From NCBI GenBank assembly GCA_964036665.1, contig CAXIYB010000001.1, positions 1,116,001-1,180,000 of the forward strand: DNA of 64,000 bases, given 5' to 3'. Origin of the DNA: Gordius sp. MW1. Lineage: Eukaryota; Nematomorpha; Gordioida; Gordea; Gordiidae. A program made the position numbers and the translations under genes. A model generated the notes under the pieces. That model did no database searches and had not been told where the DNA came from. It was given only the letters and a program-made list of their open reading frames with translations. Shown here in pieces: positions 38,150-53,652 of the stretch (position 1 is its first letter; each line of letters opens with the position of its first letter).

Positions 38150-40795
38150 ATTTATAGATAAACAGAGAAATATTAAAAATTTAGACAGAAATTTATCTAA
38201 TATCCACAAATTTAGACAGAAATTTATAGAATATCCACAAATTTAGAGAGAAATTTCTAAAGAATCAAAATATTTAGACAGAAATTATAGAATATCCACA
38301 AATTTAGACAAAAATTTAAAAATAATCAAAAAATTTAGACAGAAATTTATCGAATATCAACAAATTTAGACAAAAATTTAAAAATAATCAAAAAATTTAG
38401 ACAGAAATTTATCGAATATCCACAAATTTAGACAGAAATTTATAGAATATCCACAAATTTAGAGAGAAATTTATAAAATCAAAAAATTTAGACAGAAATT
38501 TATAGAATATCCACAAATTTAGAGAGAAATTTATAAAGAATCAAAAAATTTAGACAGAAATTTATAGAATATCCACAAATTTAGACAGAAATTTACAAAG
38601 AATCAAAAAATTTAGACAGAAATTTATAGAATATCCACAAATTTAGACAAAAATTTAAAAATAATCAAAATATTTAGACAGAAATTTATCGAATATCCAC
38701 AAATTTAGACAGAATTTATAGAATATCCACAAATTTAGAGAGAAATTTATAGAATATCCACAAATTTAGACAGAACTTTATCGAATATCCACAAATTTCG
38801 ACAGAAATTTATAGAATATCCACAAATTTAGACAAAAATTTAAAAATAATCAAAAAATTTAGACAGAAATTTATCGAATATCCACAAATTTAGACAGAAA
38901 TTTATCGAATATCCACAAATTTAGACAGAAATTTATAGAATATTGTCAAATTTAGAGAGAAATTTATAAAGAATCAAAAAATTTAGACAGAAATTTATAG
39001 AATATCCACAAATTTAGACAAAAATAAAAAATAATCAAAAAATTTAGACAGAAATTTATAAAAAAAACCACAAATTTAGAGAGAAATTTATAGAATATCC
39101 ACAAATTTAGAGAGAAATTTAAAAATAATCAAAAAATTTAGACAGAAATTTATCGAATATCCACAAAGTTAGACAGAAATTTATCGAATATCCACAAATT
39201 TAGACAGAAATTTATAGAATATCCACAAATTTAGAGAGAAATTTATAAAGAATCAAAAAATTTAGACAGAAATTTATAGAATATCCACAAATTTAGAGAG
39301 AAATTTATAAAGAATCAAAAAATTTAGACAGAAATTTATAGAATATCCACAAATTTAGACAGAAATTTATAAAGAATCAAAAAGTTTAGACAGAAATTTA
39401 TAGAATATCCACAAATTTAGACAAAAATTTAAAAATAATCAAAAAATTTAGACAGAAATTTATCGAATATCCACAAATTTAGACAGAATTTATAGAATAT
39501 CCACAAATTTAGAGAGAAATTTATAGAATATCCACAAATTTAGACAGAACTTTATCGAATATCCACAAATTTCGACAGAAATTTATAGAATTTCCACAAA
39601 TTTAGACAAAAATTTAAAAATAAAAAATTTAGACAGAAATTTATCGAATATCCACAAATTTAGACAGAAATTTATCGAATATCCACAAATTTAGACAGAA
39701 ATTTATAGAATATTGTCAATATTAGAGAGAAATTTATAAAGAATCAAAAAATTTAGACAGAAATTTATAGAATATCCACAAATTTAGACAAAAATTAAAA
39801 ATAATCAAAAAATTTAGACAGAAATTTATAAAAAAAACCACAAATTTAGAGAGAAATTTATAGAATATCCACAAATTTAGAGAGAAATTTAAAAATAATC
39901 AAAAAAATTTAGACAGAAATTTATCGAATATCCACAAAGTTAGACAGAAATTTATCGAATATCCACAAATTTAGACAGAAATTTATACCACAAATTTAGA
40001 GAGAAATTTATAAAGAATCAAAAAATTTAGACAGAAATTTATAGAATATCCACAAATTTAGAGAGAAATTTATAAAGAATCAAAAAATTTAGACAGAAAT
40101 TTATAGAATATCCACAAATTTAGACAGAAATTTATAAAGAATCAAAAAGTTTAGACAGAAATTTATAGAATATCCACAAATTTAGACAAAAATTTAAAAA
40201 TAATCAAAAAATTTAGACAGAAATTTATCTAATATCCACAAATTTAGACAGAAATTTATAGAATATCCACAAATTTAGAGAGAAATTTATAGAATATCCA
40301 CAAATTTAGACAGAACTTTATCGAATATCCACAAATTTAGACAGAAATTTATCGAATATCCACAAATTTAGACAGAAATTTATAGAATATCCACAAATTT
40401 AGAGAGAAATTTAAAAAGAATCAAAAAATTTAGACAGAAATTATAGAATATCCACAAATTTAGACAAAAATTTAAAAATAATCAAAAAATTTAGACAGAA
40501 ATTTATCGAATATCCACAAATTTAGACAGAAATTTATAGAAAATCCACAAATTTAGACAAAAATTTAAAAATAATCAAAAAATTTAGAAAGAAATTTATA
40601 GAATATCCACAAATTTACACAAAAATATAAAAATAATCAAAAAATTTAGACAGAAATTTATAGAATATCCACCAATTTAGACAAAAATTTAAAAATAATC
40701 AAAAAATTTAGACAGAAATTTATCGAATATCAACAAATTTAGACAAAAATTTAAAAATAATCAAAAAATTTAGACAGAAATTTATCGAATATCAA
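38150..40795 (-). repeat. 31-bp satellite array X2 (type X, 2646 bp)
   Basis: By eye it is collinear with X1 at a constant offset of 6872 bp, including the AATTATAG start, the CAATATTAG monomer near 39716 and the TTTATACCACAAATTTAG deletion monomer near 39983. Confidence 0.93.
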
Positions 40796-41606
40796 CCGTC
40801 TGTGGGATTTTCAACACGATAAAGAAGAAGAAGAAGCGTGAGTGGGCGTGAATTTTTTTTTAATACCACCGTGAGTGGGCGGGCCGTGAATAAAAATTTG
40901 GGCCCGCGCCCAACATGCATACATAAACACATTGCATACATACATAAATACATTACATGGCCGTGAATAAAAATTTGGGCCCGCGCCCAACATGCATACA
41001 TACATACATAAACACATTGCATACATACATAAATACATTACATACGTACATACATACCTTAGTACATACATACATACATTGCAACATACATAAATACATT
41101 GTATACATACATATATATGTAGAAGCTATATATAAGGATATTTTGCATATCTAATTCATGGTGGCTAAGAATGATTGTGCCAAATTTATTTTATGGATCT
41201 TTAAATGTGGTATACACAAATAAATAAATCATTATTTTTACATTTTACACATAATTTTACTTTTATTATTCGTCTTCATCATATTTCGAAGCTATATGAA
41301 GTCTTAAGTTCAATCTTTTATACCGCCATCTATTATTTGTTTTAATTTAGATTTTTTTTAAGTTAATAATTTTTGATTATAAAGAGAATTACATATTTTT
41401 TGTTGAAATTTGCCGATGTATATCTGAAACCATGGTTGTAAGTACTAAATCTTTGATTGAAAAATATGGCCAAAATTATGATGTATTGTAAATTCTAAGA
41501 TTCATTGGAGGAAACTAAAAAAACAATGAATAAATGCGTTGTCATAAAATTAAAAATTATGTGAAATTGAACGTATGTTTTACCCAGTAGCGTAGTGAGG
41601 GGGGGG
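40796..41606 (-). repeat. Linker block R4
   Basis: It is 811 bp and carries R2's 17-bp and 4-bp deletions at an offset of exactly 6872 bp. There are 8 G, and the TATA-like box is at 41315-41322. Confidence 0.93.
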
Positions 41607-44188
41607 ATTTATAGATAAACAGAGAAATATTAAAAATTTAGACAGAAATTTATCTAATATCCACAAATTTAGACAGAAATTTATAGAATATCCACAAATT
41701 TAGAGAGAAATTTCTAAAGAATCAAAATATTTAGACAGAAATTTATAGAATATCCACAAATTTAGACAAAAATTTAAAAATAATCAAAAAATTTAGACAG
41801 AAATTTATCGAATATCCACAAATTTAGACAGAAATTTATAGAATATCCACAAATTTAGAGAGAAATTTATAAAATCAAAAAATTTAGACAGAAATATAGA
41901 ATATCCACAAATTTAGAGAGAAATTTATAAAGAATCAAAAAATTTAGACAGAAATTTATAGAATATCCACAAATTTAGACAGAAATTTACAAAGAATCAA
42001 ACAATTTAGACAGAAATTTATAGAATATCCACAAATTTAGACAAAAATTTAAAAATAATCAAAAAATTTAGACAGAAATTTATCGAATATCCACAAATTT
42101 AGACAGAATTTATAGAATATCCACAAATTTAGAGAGAAATTTATAGAATATCCACAAATTTAGACAGAACTTTATCGAATATCCACAAATTTCGACAGAA
42201 ATTTATAGAATTTCCACAAATTTAGACAAAAATTTAAATAATCAAAAAATTTAGACAGAAATTTATCGAATATCCACAAATTTAGACAGAAATTTATCGA
42301 ATATCCACAAATTTAGACAGAAATTTATAGAATATTGTCAAATTTAGAGAGAAATTTATAAAGAATCAAAAAATTTAGACAGAAATTTATAGAATATCCA
42401 CAAATTTAGACAAAAATAAAAAATAATCAAAAAATTTAGACAGAAATTTATAAAAAAAACCACAAATTTAGAGAGAAATTTATAGAATATCCACAAATTT
42501 AGAGAGAAATTTATAAAAAATCAAAAAAATTTAGACAGAAATTTATCGAATATCCACAAAGTTAGACAGAAATTTATCGAATATCCACAAATTTAGACAG
42601 AAATTTATAGAATATCCACAAATTTAGAGAGAAATTTATAAAGAATCAAAAAATTTAGACAGAAATTTATAGAATATCCACAAATTTAGAGAGAAATTTA
42701 TAAAGAATCAAAAAATTTAGACAGAAATTTATAGAATATCCACAAATTTAGACAGAAATTTATAAAGAATCAAAAAGTTTAGACAGAAATTTATAGAATA
42801 TCCACAAATTTAGACAAAAATTTAAAAATAATCAAAAAATTTAGACAGAAATTTATCCAATATCCACAAATTTAGACAGAATTTATAGAATATCCACAAA
42901 TTTAGAGAGAAATTTATAGAATATCCACAAATTTAGACAGAACTTTATCGAATATCCACAAATTTCGACAGAAATTTATAGAATTTCCACAAATTTAGAC
43001 AAAAATTTAAAAATAAAAAATTTAGACAGAAATTTATCGAATATCCACAAATTTAGACAGAAATTTATCGAATATCCACAAATTTAGACAGAAATTTATA
43101 GAATATTGTCAATATTAGAGAGAAATTTATAAAGAATCAAAAAATTTAGACAGAAATTTATAGAATATCCATAAATTTAGACAAAAATTAAAAATAATCA
43201 AAAAATTTAGACAGAAATTTATAAAAAAAACCACAAATTTAGAGAGAAATTTATAGAATATCCACAAATTTAGAGAGAAATTTAAAAATAATCAAAAAAA
43301 TTTAGACAGAAATTTATCGAATATCCACAAAGTTAGACAGAAATTTATCGAATATCCACAAATTTAGACAGAAATTTATACCACAAATTTAGAGAGAAAT
43401 TTATAAAGAATCAAAAAATTTAGACAGAAATTTATAGAATATCCACAAATTTAGAGAGAAATTTATAAAGAATCAAAAAATTTAGACAGAAATTTATAGA
43501 ATATCCACAAATTTAGACAGAAATTTATAAAGAATCAAAAAGTTTAGACAGAAATTTATAGAATATCCACAAATTTAGACAAAAATTTAAAAATAATCAA
43601 AAAATTTAGACAGAAATTTATCTAATATCCACAAATTTAGACAGAAATTTATAGAATATCCACAAATTTAGAGAGAAATTTATAGAATATCCACAAATTT
43701 AGACAGAACTTTATCGAATATCCACAAATTTAGACAGAAATTTATCGAATATCCACAAATTTAGACAGAAATTTATAGAATATCCACAAATTTAGAGAGA
43801 AATTTAAAAAGAATCAAAAAATTTAGACAGAAATTATAGAATATCCACAAATTTAGACAAAAATTTAAAAATAATCAAAAAATTTAGACAGAAATTTATC
43901 GAATATCCACAAATTTAGACAGAAATTTATAGAAAATCCACAAATTTAGACAAAAATTTAAAAATAATCAAAAAATTTAGACAGAAATTTATAGAATATC
44001 CACAAATTTACACAAAAATATAAAAATAATCCAAAAATTTAGACAGAAATTTATAGAATATCCACCAATTTAGACAAAAATTTAAAAATAATCAAAAAAT
44101 TTAGACAGAAATTTATCGAATATCAACAAATTTAGACAAAAATTTAAAAATAATCAAAAAATTTAGACAGAAATTTATCGAATATCAA
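41607..44188 (-). repeat. 31-bp satellite array Y2 (type Y, 2582 bp)
   Basis: It is collinear with Y1 at offset 6872, including ACAGAAATATAG and TTTATCCAATATCC. A private change, AATATCCATAAATTTAG, occurs near 43167. Confidence 0.93.
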
Positions 44189-45003
44189 CCGTCTGTGGGA
44201 TTTTCAACACGATAAAGAAGAAGAAGAAGCGTGAGTGGGCGTGAATTTTTTTTTAATACCACCGTGAGTGGGCGGGCCGTGAATAAAAATTTGGGCCCGC
44301 GCCCAACATGCATACATAAACACATTGCATACATACATAAATACATTACATGGCCGTGAATAAAAATTTGGGCCCGCGCCCAACATGCATACATACATAC
44401 ATAAACACATTGCATACATACATAAATACATTACATACGTACATACATACCTTAGTACATACATACATACATTGCAACATACATAAATACATTGTATACA
44501 TACATATATATGTAGAAGATAGCTATATATAAGGATATTTTGCATATCTAATTCATGGTGGCTAAGAATGATTGTGCCAAATTTATTTTATGGATCTTTA
44601 AATGTGGTATACACAAATAAATAAATCATTATTTTTACATTTTACACATAATTTTACTTTTATTATTCGTCTTCATCATATTTCGAAGCTATATGAAGTC
44701 TTAAGTTCAATCTTTTATACCGCCATCTATTATTTGTTTTAATTTAGATTTTTTTTAAGTTAATAATTTTTGATTATAAAGAGAATTACATATTTTTTGT
44801 TGAAATTTGCCGATGTATATCTGAAACCATGGTTGTAAGTACTAAATCTTTGATTGAAAAATATGGCCAAAATTATGATGTATTGTAAATTCTAAGATTC
44901 ATTGGAGGAAACTAAAAAAACAATGAATAAATGCGTTGTCATAAAATTAAAAATTATGTGAAATTGAACGTATGTTTTACCCAGTAGCGTAGTGAGGGGG
45001 GGG
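44189..45003 (-). repeat. Linker block R5
   Basis: It is 815 bp. It has the 17-bp deletion in the tetranucleotide tract but not the 4-bp deletion, a combination shared only with R8. There are 8 G, and the TATA-like box is at 44712-44719. Confidence 0.93.
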
Positions 45004-47585
45004 ATTTATAGATAAACAGAGAAATATTAAAAATTTAGACAGAAATTTATCTAATATCCACAAATTTAGACAGAAATTTATAGAATATCCACAAATTTAG
45101 AGAGAAATTTCTAAAGAATCAAAATATTTAGACAGAAATTTATAGAATATCCACAAATTTAGACAAAAATTTAAAAATAATCAAAAAATTTAGACAGAAA
45201 TTTATCGAATATCCACAAATTTAGACAGAAATTTATAGAATATCCACAAATTTAGAGAGAAATTTATAAAATCAAAAAATTTAGACAGAAATATAGAATA
45301 TCCACAAATTTAGAGAGAAATTTATAAAGAATCAAAAAATTTAGACAGAAATTTATAGAATATCCACAAATTTAGACAGAAATTTACAAAGAATCAAACA
45401 ATTTAGACAGAAATTTATAGAATATCCACAAATTTAGACAAAAATTTAAAAATAATCAAAAAATTTAGACAGAAATTTATCGAATATCCACAAATTTAGA
45501 CAGAATTTATAGAATATCCACAAATTTAGAGAGAAATTTATAGAATATCCACAAATTTAGACAGAACTTTATCGAATATCCACAAATTTCGACAGAAATT
45601 TATAGAATTTCCACAAATTTAGACAAAAATTTAAATAATCAAAAAATTTAGACAGAAATTTATCGAATATCCACAAATTTAGACAGAAATTTATCGAATA
45701 TCCACAAATTTAGACAGAAATTTATAGAATATTGTCAAATTTAGAGAGAAATTTATAAAGAATCAAAAAATTTAGACAGAAATTTATAGAATATCCACAA
45801 ATTTAGACAAAAATAAAAAATAATCAAAAAATTTAGACAGAAATTTATAAAAAAAACCACAAATTTAGAGAGAAATTTATAGAATATCCACAAATTTAGA
45901 GAGAAATTTATAAAAAATCAAAAAAATTTAGACAGAAATTTATCGAATATCCACAAAGTTAGACAGAAATTTATCGAATATCCACAAATTTAGACAGAAA
46001 TTTATAGAATATCCACAAATTTAGAGAGAAATTTATAAAGAATCAAAAAATTTAGACAGAAATTTATAGAATATCCACAAATTTAGAGAGAAATTTATAA
46101 AGAATCAAAAAATTTAGACAGAAATTTATAGAATATCCACAAATTTAGACAGAAATTTATAAAGAATCAAAAAGTTTAGACAGAAATTTATAGAATATCC
46201 ACAAATTTAGACAAAAATATAAAAATAATCAAAAAATTTAGACAGAAATTTATCCAATATCCACAAATTTAGACAGAATTTATAGAATATACACAAATTT
46301 AGAGAGAAATTTATAGAATATCCACAAATTTAGACAGAACTTTATCGAATATCCACAAATTTCGACAGAAATTTATAGAATTTCCACAAATTTAGACAAA
46401 AATTTAAAAATAAAAAATTTAGACAGAAATTTATCGAATATCCACAAATTTAGACAGAAATTTATCGAATATCCACAAATTTAGACAGAAATTTATAGAA
46501 TATTGTCAATATTAGAGAGAAATTTATAAAGAATCAAAAAATTTAGACAGAAATTTATAGAATATCCACAAATTTAGACAAAAATTAAAAATAATCAAAA
46601 AATTTAGACAGAAATTTATAAAAAAAACCACAAATTTAGAGAGAAATTTATAGAATATCCACAAATTTAGAGAGAAATTTAAAAATAATCAAAAAAATTT
46701 AGACAGAAATTTATCGAATATCCACAAAGTTAGACAGAAATTTATCGAATATCCACAAATTTAGACAGAAATTTATACCACAAATTTAGAGAGAAATTTA
46801 TAAAGAATCAAAAAATTTAGACAGAAATTTATAGAATATCCACAAATTTAGAGAGAAATTTATAAAGAATCAAAAAATTTAGACAGAAATTTATAGAATA
46901 TCCACAAATTTAGACAGAAATTTATAAAGAATCAAAAAGTTTAGACAGAAATTTATAGAATATCCACAAATTTAGACAAAAATTTAAAAATAATCAAAAA
47001 ATTTAGACAGAAATTTATCTAATATCCACAAATTTAGACAGAAATTTATAGAATATCCACAAATTTAGAGAGAAATTTATAGAATATCCACAAATTTAGA
47101 CAGAACTTTATCGAATATCCACAAATTTAGACAGAAATTTATCGAATATCCACAAATTTAGACAGAAATTTATAGAATATCCACAAATTTAGAGAGAAAT
47201 TTAAAAAGAATCAAAAAATTTAGACAGAAATTATAGAATATCCACAAATTTAGACAAAAATTTAAAAATAATCAAAAAATTTAGACAGAAATTTATCGAA
47301 TATCCACAAATTTAGACAGAAATTTATAGAAAATCCACAAATTTAGACAAAAATTTAAAAATAATCAAAAAATTTAGACAGAAATTTATAGAATATCCAC
47401 AAATTTACACAAAAATATAAAAATAATCCAAAAATTTAGACAGAAATTTATAGAATATCCACCAATTTAGACAAAAATTTAAAAATAATCAAAAAATTTA
47501 GACAGAAATTTATCGAATATCAACAAATTTAGACAAAAATTTAAAAATAATCAAAAAATTTAGACAGAAATTTATCGAATATCAA
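45004..47585 (-). repeat. 31-bp satellite array Y3 (type Y, 2582 bp)
   Basis: Type Y with a private monomer AGACAAAAATATAAAAATA near 46210 that recurs only in Y5, and an AATATACACAAATTTAG change near 46285 not seen in Y5. Confidence 0.93.
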
Positions 47586-48417
47586 CCGTCTGTGGGATTT
47601 TCAACACGATAAAGAAGAAGAAGAAGCGTGAGTGGGCGTGAATTTTTTTTTAATACCACCGTGAGTGGGCGGGCCGTGAATAAAAATTTGGGCCCGCGCC
47701 CAACATGCATACATAAACACATTGCATACATACATAAATACATTACATGGCCGTGAATAAAAATTTGGGCCCGCGCCCAACATGCATACATACATACATA
47801 AACACATTGCATACATACATAAATACATTACATACGTACATACATACCTTAGTACATACATACATACATTGCATACATAAATACATTGCAACATACATAA
47901 ATACATTGTATACATACATATATATGTAGAAGATAGCTATATATAAGGATATTTTGCATATCTAATTCATGGTGGCTAAGAATGATTGTGCCAAATTTAT
48001 TTTATGGATCTTTAAATGTGGTATACACAAATAAATAAATCATTATTTTTACATTTTACACATAATTTTACTTTTATTATTCGTCTTCATCATATTTCGA
48101 AGCTATATGAAGTCTTAGGTTCAATCTTTTATACCGCCATCTATTATTTGTTTTAATTTAGATTTTTTTAAGTTAATAATTTTTGATTATAAAGAGAATT
48201 ACATATTTTTTGTTGAAATTTGCCGATGTATATCTGAAACCATGGTTGTAAGTACTAAATCTTTGATTGAAAAATATGGCCAAAATTATGATGTATTGTA
48301 AATTCTAAGATTCATTGGAGGAAACTAAAAAAACAATGAATAAATGCGTTGTCATAAAATTAAAAATTATGTGAAATTGAACGTATGTTTTACCCAGTAG
48401 CGTAGTGAGGGGGGGGG
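47586..48417 (-). repeat. Linker block R6
   Basis: It carries GTCTTAGGTTCAATC (others GTCTTAAGTTC) and a T run one base shorter in GATTTTTTTAAG. Both marks are shared only with R9. There are two GC modules, 9 G, and a TATA-like box at 48126-48133. Confidence 0.93.
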
Positions 48418-50236
48418 ATTTATAGATAAACAGAGAAATATTAAAAATTTAGACAGAAATTTATCTAATATCCACAAATTTAGACAGAAATTTATAGAAT
48501 ATCCACAAATTTAGAGAGAAATTTCTAAAGAATCAAAATATTTAGACAGAAATTTATAGAATATCCACAAATTTAGACAAAAATTTAAAAATAATCAAAA
48601 AATTTAGACAGAAATTTATCGAATATCCACAAATTTAGACAGAAATTTATAGAATATCCACAAATTTAGAGAGAAATTTATAAAATCAAAAAATTTAGAC
48701 AGAAATTTATAGAATATCCACAAATTTAGAGAGAAATTTATAAAGAATCAAAAAATTTAGACAGAAATTTATAGAATATCCACAAATTTAGACAGAAATT
48801 TACAAAGAATCAAACAATTTAGACAGAAATTTATAGAATATCCACAAATTTAGACAAAAATTTAAAAATAATCAAAAAATTTAGACAGAAATTTATCGAA
48901 TATCCACAAATTTAGACAGAATTTATAGAATATCCACAAATTTAGAGAGAAATTTATAGAATATCCACAAATGTAGACAGAACTTTATCGAATATCCACA
49001 AATTTCGACAGAAATTTATAGAATTTCCACAAATTTAGACAAAAATTTAAAAATAATCAAAAAATTTAGACAGAAATTTATCGAATATCCACAAATTTAG
49101 ACAGAAATTTATCGAATATCCACAAATTTAGACAGAAATTTATAGAATATTGTCAAATTTAGAGAGAAATTTATAAAGAATCAAAAAATTTAGACAGAAA
49201 TTTATAGAATATCCACAAATTTAGACAAAAATTAAAAATAATCAAAAAATTTAGACAGAAATTTATAAAAAAACCACAAATTTAGAGATAAATTTATAGA
49301 ATATCCACAAATTTAGAGAGAAATTTAAAAATAATCAAAAAAATTTAGACAGAAATTTATCGAATATCCACAAAGCTAGACAGAAATTTATCGAATATCC
49401 ACAAATTTAGACAGAAATTTATAGAATATCCACAAATTTAGAGAGAAATTTATAAAGAATCAAAAAATTTAGACAGAAATTTATAGAATATCCACAAATT
49501 TAGAGAGAAATTTATAAAGAATCAAAAAATTTAGACAGAAATTTATAGAATATCCACAAATTTTGACAGAAATTTATAAAGAATCAAAAAGTTTAGACAG
49601 AAATTTATAGAATATCCACAAATTTAGACAAAAATTTAAAAATAATCAAAAAATTTAGACAGAAATTTATCTAATATCCACAAATTTAGACAGAAATTTA
49701 TAGAATATCCACAAATTTAGAGAGAAATTTATAGAATATCCACAAATTTAGACAGAACTTTATCGAATATCCACAAATTTAGACAGAAATTTATCGAATA
49801 TCCACAAATTTAGACAGAAATTTATAGAATATCCACAAATTTAGAGAGAAATTTAAAAAGAATCAAAAAATTTAGACAGAAATTATAGAATATCCACAAA
49901 TTTAGACAAAAATTTCAAAATAATCAAAAAATTTAGACAGAAATTTATCGAATATCCACAAATTTAGACAGAAATTTATAGAAAATCCACAAATTTAGAC
50001 AAAAATTTAAAATAATCAAAAAATTTAGACAGAAATTTGTAGAATATCCACAAATTTACACAAAAATATAAAAATAATCAAAAAATTTAGACAGAAATTT
50101 ATAGAATATCCACCAATTTAGACAAAAATTTATAAATAATCAAAAAATTTAGACAGAAATTTATCGAATATCAACAAATTTAGACAAAAATTTAAAAATA
50201 ATCAAAAAATTTAGACAGAAATTTATCGAATATCAA
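48418..50236 (-). repeat. 31-bp satellite array Z1 (short type, 1819 bp)
   Basis: A short array with the diagnostic monomers CCACAAAGCTAGACAG near 49371, CACAAATTTTGACAG near 49557 and TTTGTAGAATATCC near 50037. All three recur in the array at 57882-58959. Confidence 0.92.
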
Positions 50237-51068
50237 CCGTCTGTGGGATTTTCAACACGATAAAGAAGAAGAAGAAGCGTGAGTGGGCGTGAATTTTTTT
50301 TTAATACCACCGTGAGTGGGCGGGCCGTGAATAAAAATTTGGGCCCGCGCCCAACATGCATACATAAACACATTGCATACATACATAAATACATTACATG
50401 GCCGTGAATAAAAATTTGGGCCCGCGCCCAACATGCATACATACATACATAAACACATTGCATACATACATAAATACATTACATACGTACATACATACCT
50501 TAGTACATACATACATACATTGCATACATAAATACATTGCAACATACATAAATACATTGTATACATACATATAAATGTAGAAGATAGCTATATATAAGGA
50601 TATTTTGCATATCTAATTCATGGTGGCTAAGAATGATTGTGCCAAATTTATTTTATGGATCTTTAAATGTGGTATACACAAATAAATAAATCATTATTTT
50701 TACATTTTACACATAATTTTACTTTTATTATTCGTCTTCATCATATTTCGAAGCTATATGAAGTCTTAAGTTCAATCTTTTATACCGCCATCTATTATTT
50801 GTTTTAATTTAGATTTTTTTTAAGTTAATAATTTTTGATTATAAAGAGAATTACATATTTTTTGTTGAAATTTGCCGATGTATATCTGAAACCATGGTTG
50901 TAAGTACTAAATCTTTGATTGAAAAATATGGCCAAAATTATGATGTATTGTAAATTCTAAGATTCATTGGAGGAAACTAAAAAAACAATGAATAAATGCG
51001 TTGTCATAAAATTAAAAATTATGTGAAATTGAACGTATGTTTTACCCAGTAGCGTAGTGAGGGGGGGG
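50237..51068 (-). repeat. Linker block R7
   Basis: It carries CATATAAATGTAG at 50567-50579, as R0 and R10 do, where others have CATATATATG. There are two GC modules, 8 G, and a TATA-like box at 50777-50784. Confidence 0.93.
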
Positions 51069-53652
51069 ATTTATAGATAAACAGAGAAATATTAAAAATT
51101 TAGACAGAAATTTATCTAATATCCACAAATTTAGACAGAAATTTATAGAATATCCACAAATTTAGAGAGAAATTTCTAAAGAATCAAAATATTTAGACAG
51201 AAATTTATAGAATATCCACAAATTTAGACAAAAATTTAAAAATAATCAAAAAATTTAGACAGAAATTTATCGAATATCCACAAATTTAGACAGAAATTTA
51301 TAGAATATCCACAAATTTAGAGAGAAATTTATAAAATCAAAAAATTTAGACAGAAATTTATAGAATATCCACAAATTTAGAGAGAAATTTATAAAGAATC
51401 AAAAAATTTAGACAGAAATTTATAGAATATCCACAAATTTAGACAGAAATTTACAAAGAATCAAACAATTTAGACAGAAATTTATAGAATATCCACAAAT
51501 TTAGACAAAAATTTAAAAATAATCAAAAAATTTAGACAGAAATTTATCGAATATCCACAAATTTAGACAGAATTTATAGAATATCCACAAATTTAGAGAG
51601 AAATTTATAGAATATCCACAAATTTAGACAGAACTTTATCGAATATCCACAAATTTCGACAGAAATTTATAGAATTTCCACAAATTTAGACAAAAATTTA
51701 AATAATCAAAAAATTTAGACAGAAATTTATCGAATATCCACAAATTTAGACAGAAATTTATCGAATATCCACAAATTTAGACAGAAATTTATAGAATATT
51801 GTCAAATTTAGAGAGAAATTTATAAAGAATCAAAAAATTTAGACAGAAATTTATAGAATATCCACAAATTTAGACAAAAATAAAAAATAATCAAAAAATT
51901 TAGACAGAAATTTATAAAAAAAACCACAAATTTAGAGAGAAATTTATAGAATATCCACAAATTTAGAGAGAAATTTATAAAAAATCAAAAAAATTTAGAC
52001 AGAAATTTATCGAATATCCACAAAGTTAGACAGAAATTTATCGAATATCCACAAATTTAGACAGAAATTTATAGAATATCCACAAATTTAGAGAGAAATT
52101 TATAAAGAATCAAAAAATTTAGACAGAAATTTATAGAATAACCACAAATTTAGAGAGAAATTTATAAAGAATCAAAAAATTTAGACAGAAATTTATAGAA
52201 TATCCACAAATTTAGACAGAAATTTATAAAGAATCAAAAAGTTTAGACAGAAATTTATAGAATATCCACAAATTTAGACAAAAATTTAAAAATAATCAAA
52301 AAATTTAGACAGAAATTTATCCAATATCCACAAATTTAGACAGAATTTATAGAATATCCACAAATTTAGAGAGAAATTTATAGAATATCCACAAATTTAG
52401 ACAGAACTTTATCGAATATCCACAAATTTCGACAGAAATTTATAGAATTTCCACAAATTTAGACAAAAATTTAAAAATAAAAAATTTAGACAGAAATTTA
52501 TCGAATATCCACAAATTTAGACAGAAATTTATCGAATATCCACAAATTTAGACAGAAATTTATAGAATATTGTCAATATTAGAGAGAAATTTATAAAGAA
52601 TCAAAAAATTTAGACAGAAATTTATAGAATATCCACAAATTTAGACAAAAATTAAAAATAATCAAAAAATTTAGACAGAAATTTATAAAAAAAACCACAA
52701 ATTTAGAGAGAAATTTATAGAATATCCACAAATTTAGAGAGAAATTTAAAAATAATCAAAAAAATTTAGACAGAAATTTATCGAATATCCACAAAGTTAG
52801 ACAGAAATTTATCGAATATCCACAAATTTAGACAGAAATTTATACCACAAATTTAGAGAGAAATTTATAAAGAATCAAAAAATTTAGACAGAAATTTATA
52901 GAATATCCACAAATTTAGAGAGAAATTTATAAAGAATCAAAAAATTTAGACAGAAATTTATAGAATATCCACAAATTTAGACAGAAATTTATAAAGAATC
53001 AAAAAGTTTAGACAGAAATTTATAGAATATCCACAAATTTAGACAAAAATTTAAAAATAATCAAAAAATTTAGACAGAAATTTATCTAATATCCACAAAT
53101 TTAGACAGAAATTTATAGAATATCCACAAATTTAGAGAGAAATTTATAGAATATCCACAAATTTAGACAGAACTTTATCGAATATCCACAAATTTAGACA
53201 GAAATTTATCGAATATCCACAAATTTAGACAGAAATTTATAGAATATCCACAAATTTAGAGAGAAATTTAAAAAGAATCAAAAAATTTAGACAGAAATTA
53301 TAGAATATCCACAAATTTAGACAAAAATTTAAAAATAATCAAAAAATTTAGACAGAAATTTATCGAATATCCACAAATTTAGACAGAAATTTATAGAAAA
53401 TCCACAAATTTAGACAAAAATTTAAAAATAATCAAAAAATTTAGACAGAAATTTATAGAATATCCACAAATTTACACAAAAATATAAAAATAATCCAAAA
53501 ATTTAGACAGAAATTTATAGAATATCCACCAATTTAGACAAAAATTTAAAAATAATCAAAAAATTTAGACAGAAATTTATCGAATATCAACAAATTTAGA
53601 CAAAAATTTAAAAATAATCAAAAAATTTAGACAGAAATTTATCGAATATCAA
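51069..53652 (-). repeat. 31-bp satellite array Y4 (type Y, 2584 bp)
   Basis: It is collinear with the other Y arrays but keeps the full ACAGAAATTTATAG monomer where Y1, Y2, Y3 and Y5 have the 2-bp-shorter ACAGAAATATAG. That single event accounts for its 2-bp greater length and suggests that Y4 keeps the older state. Confidence 0.93.
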
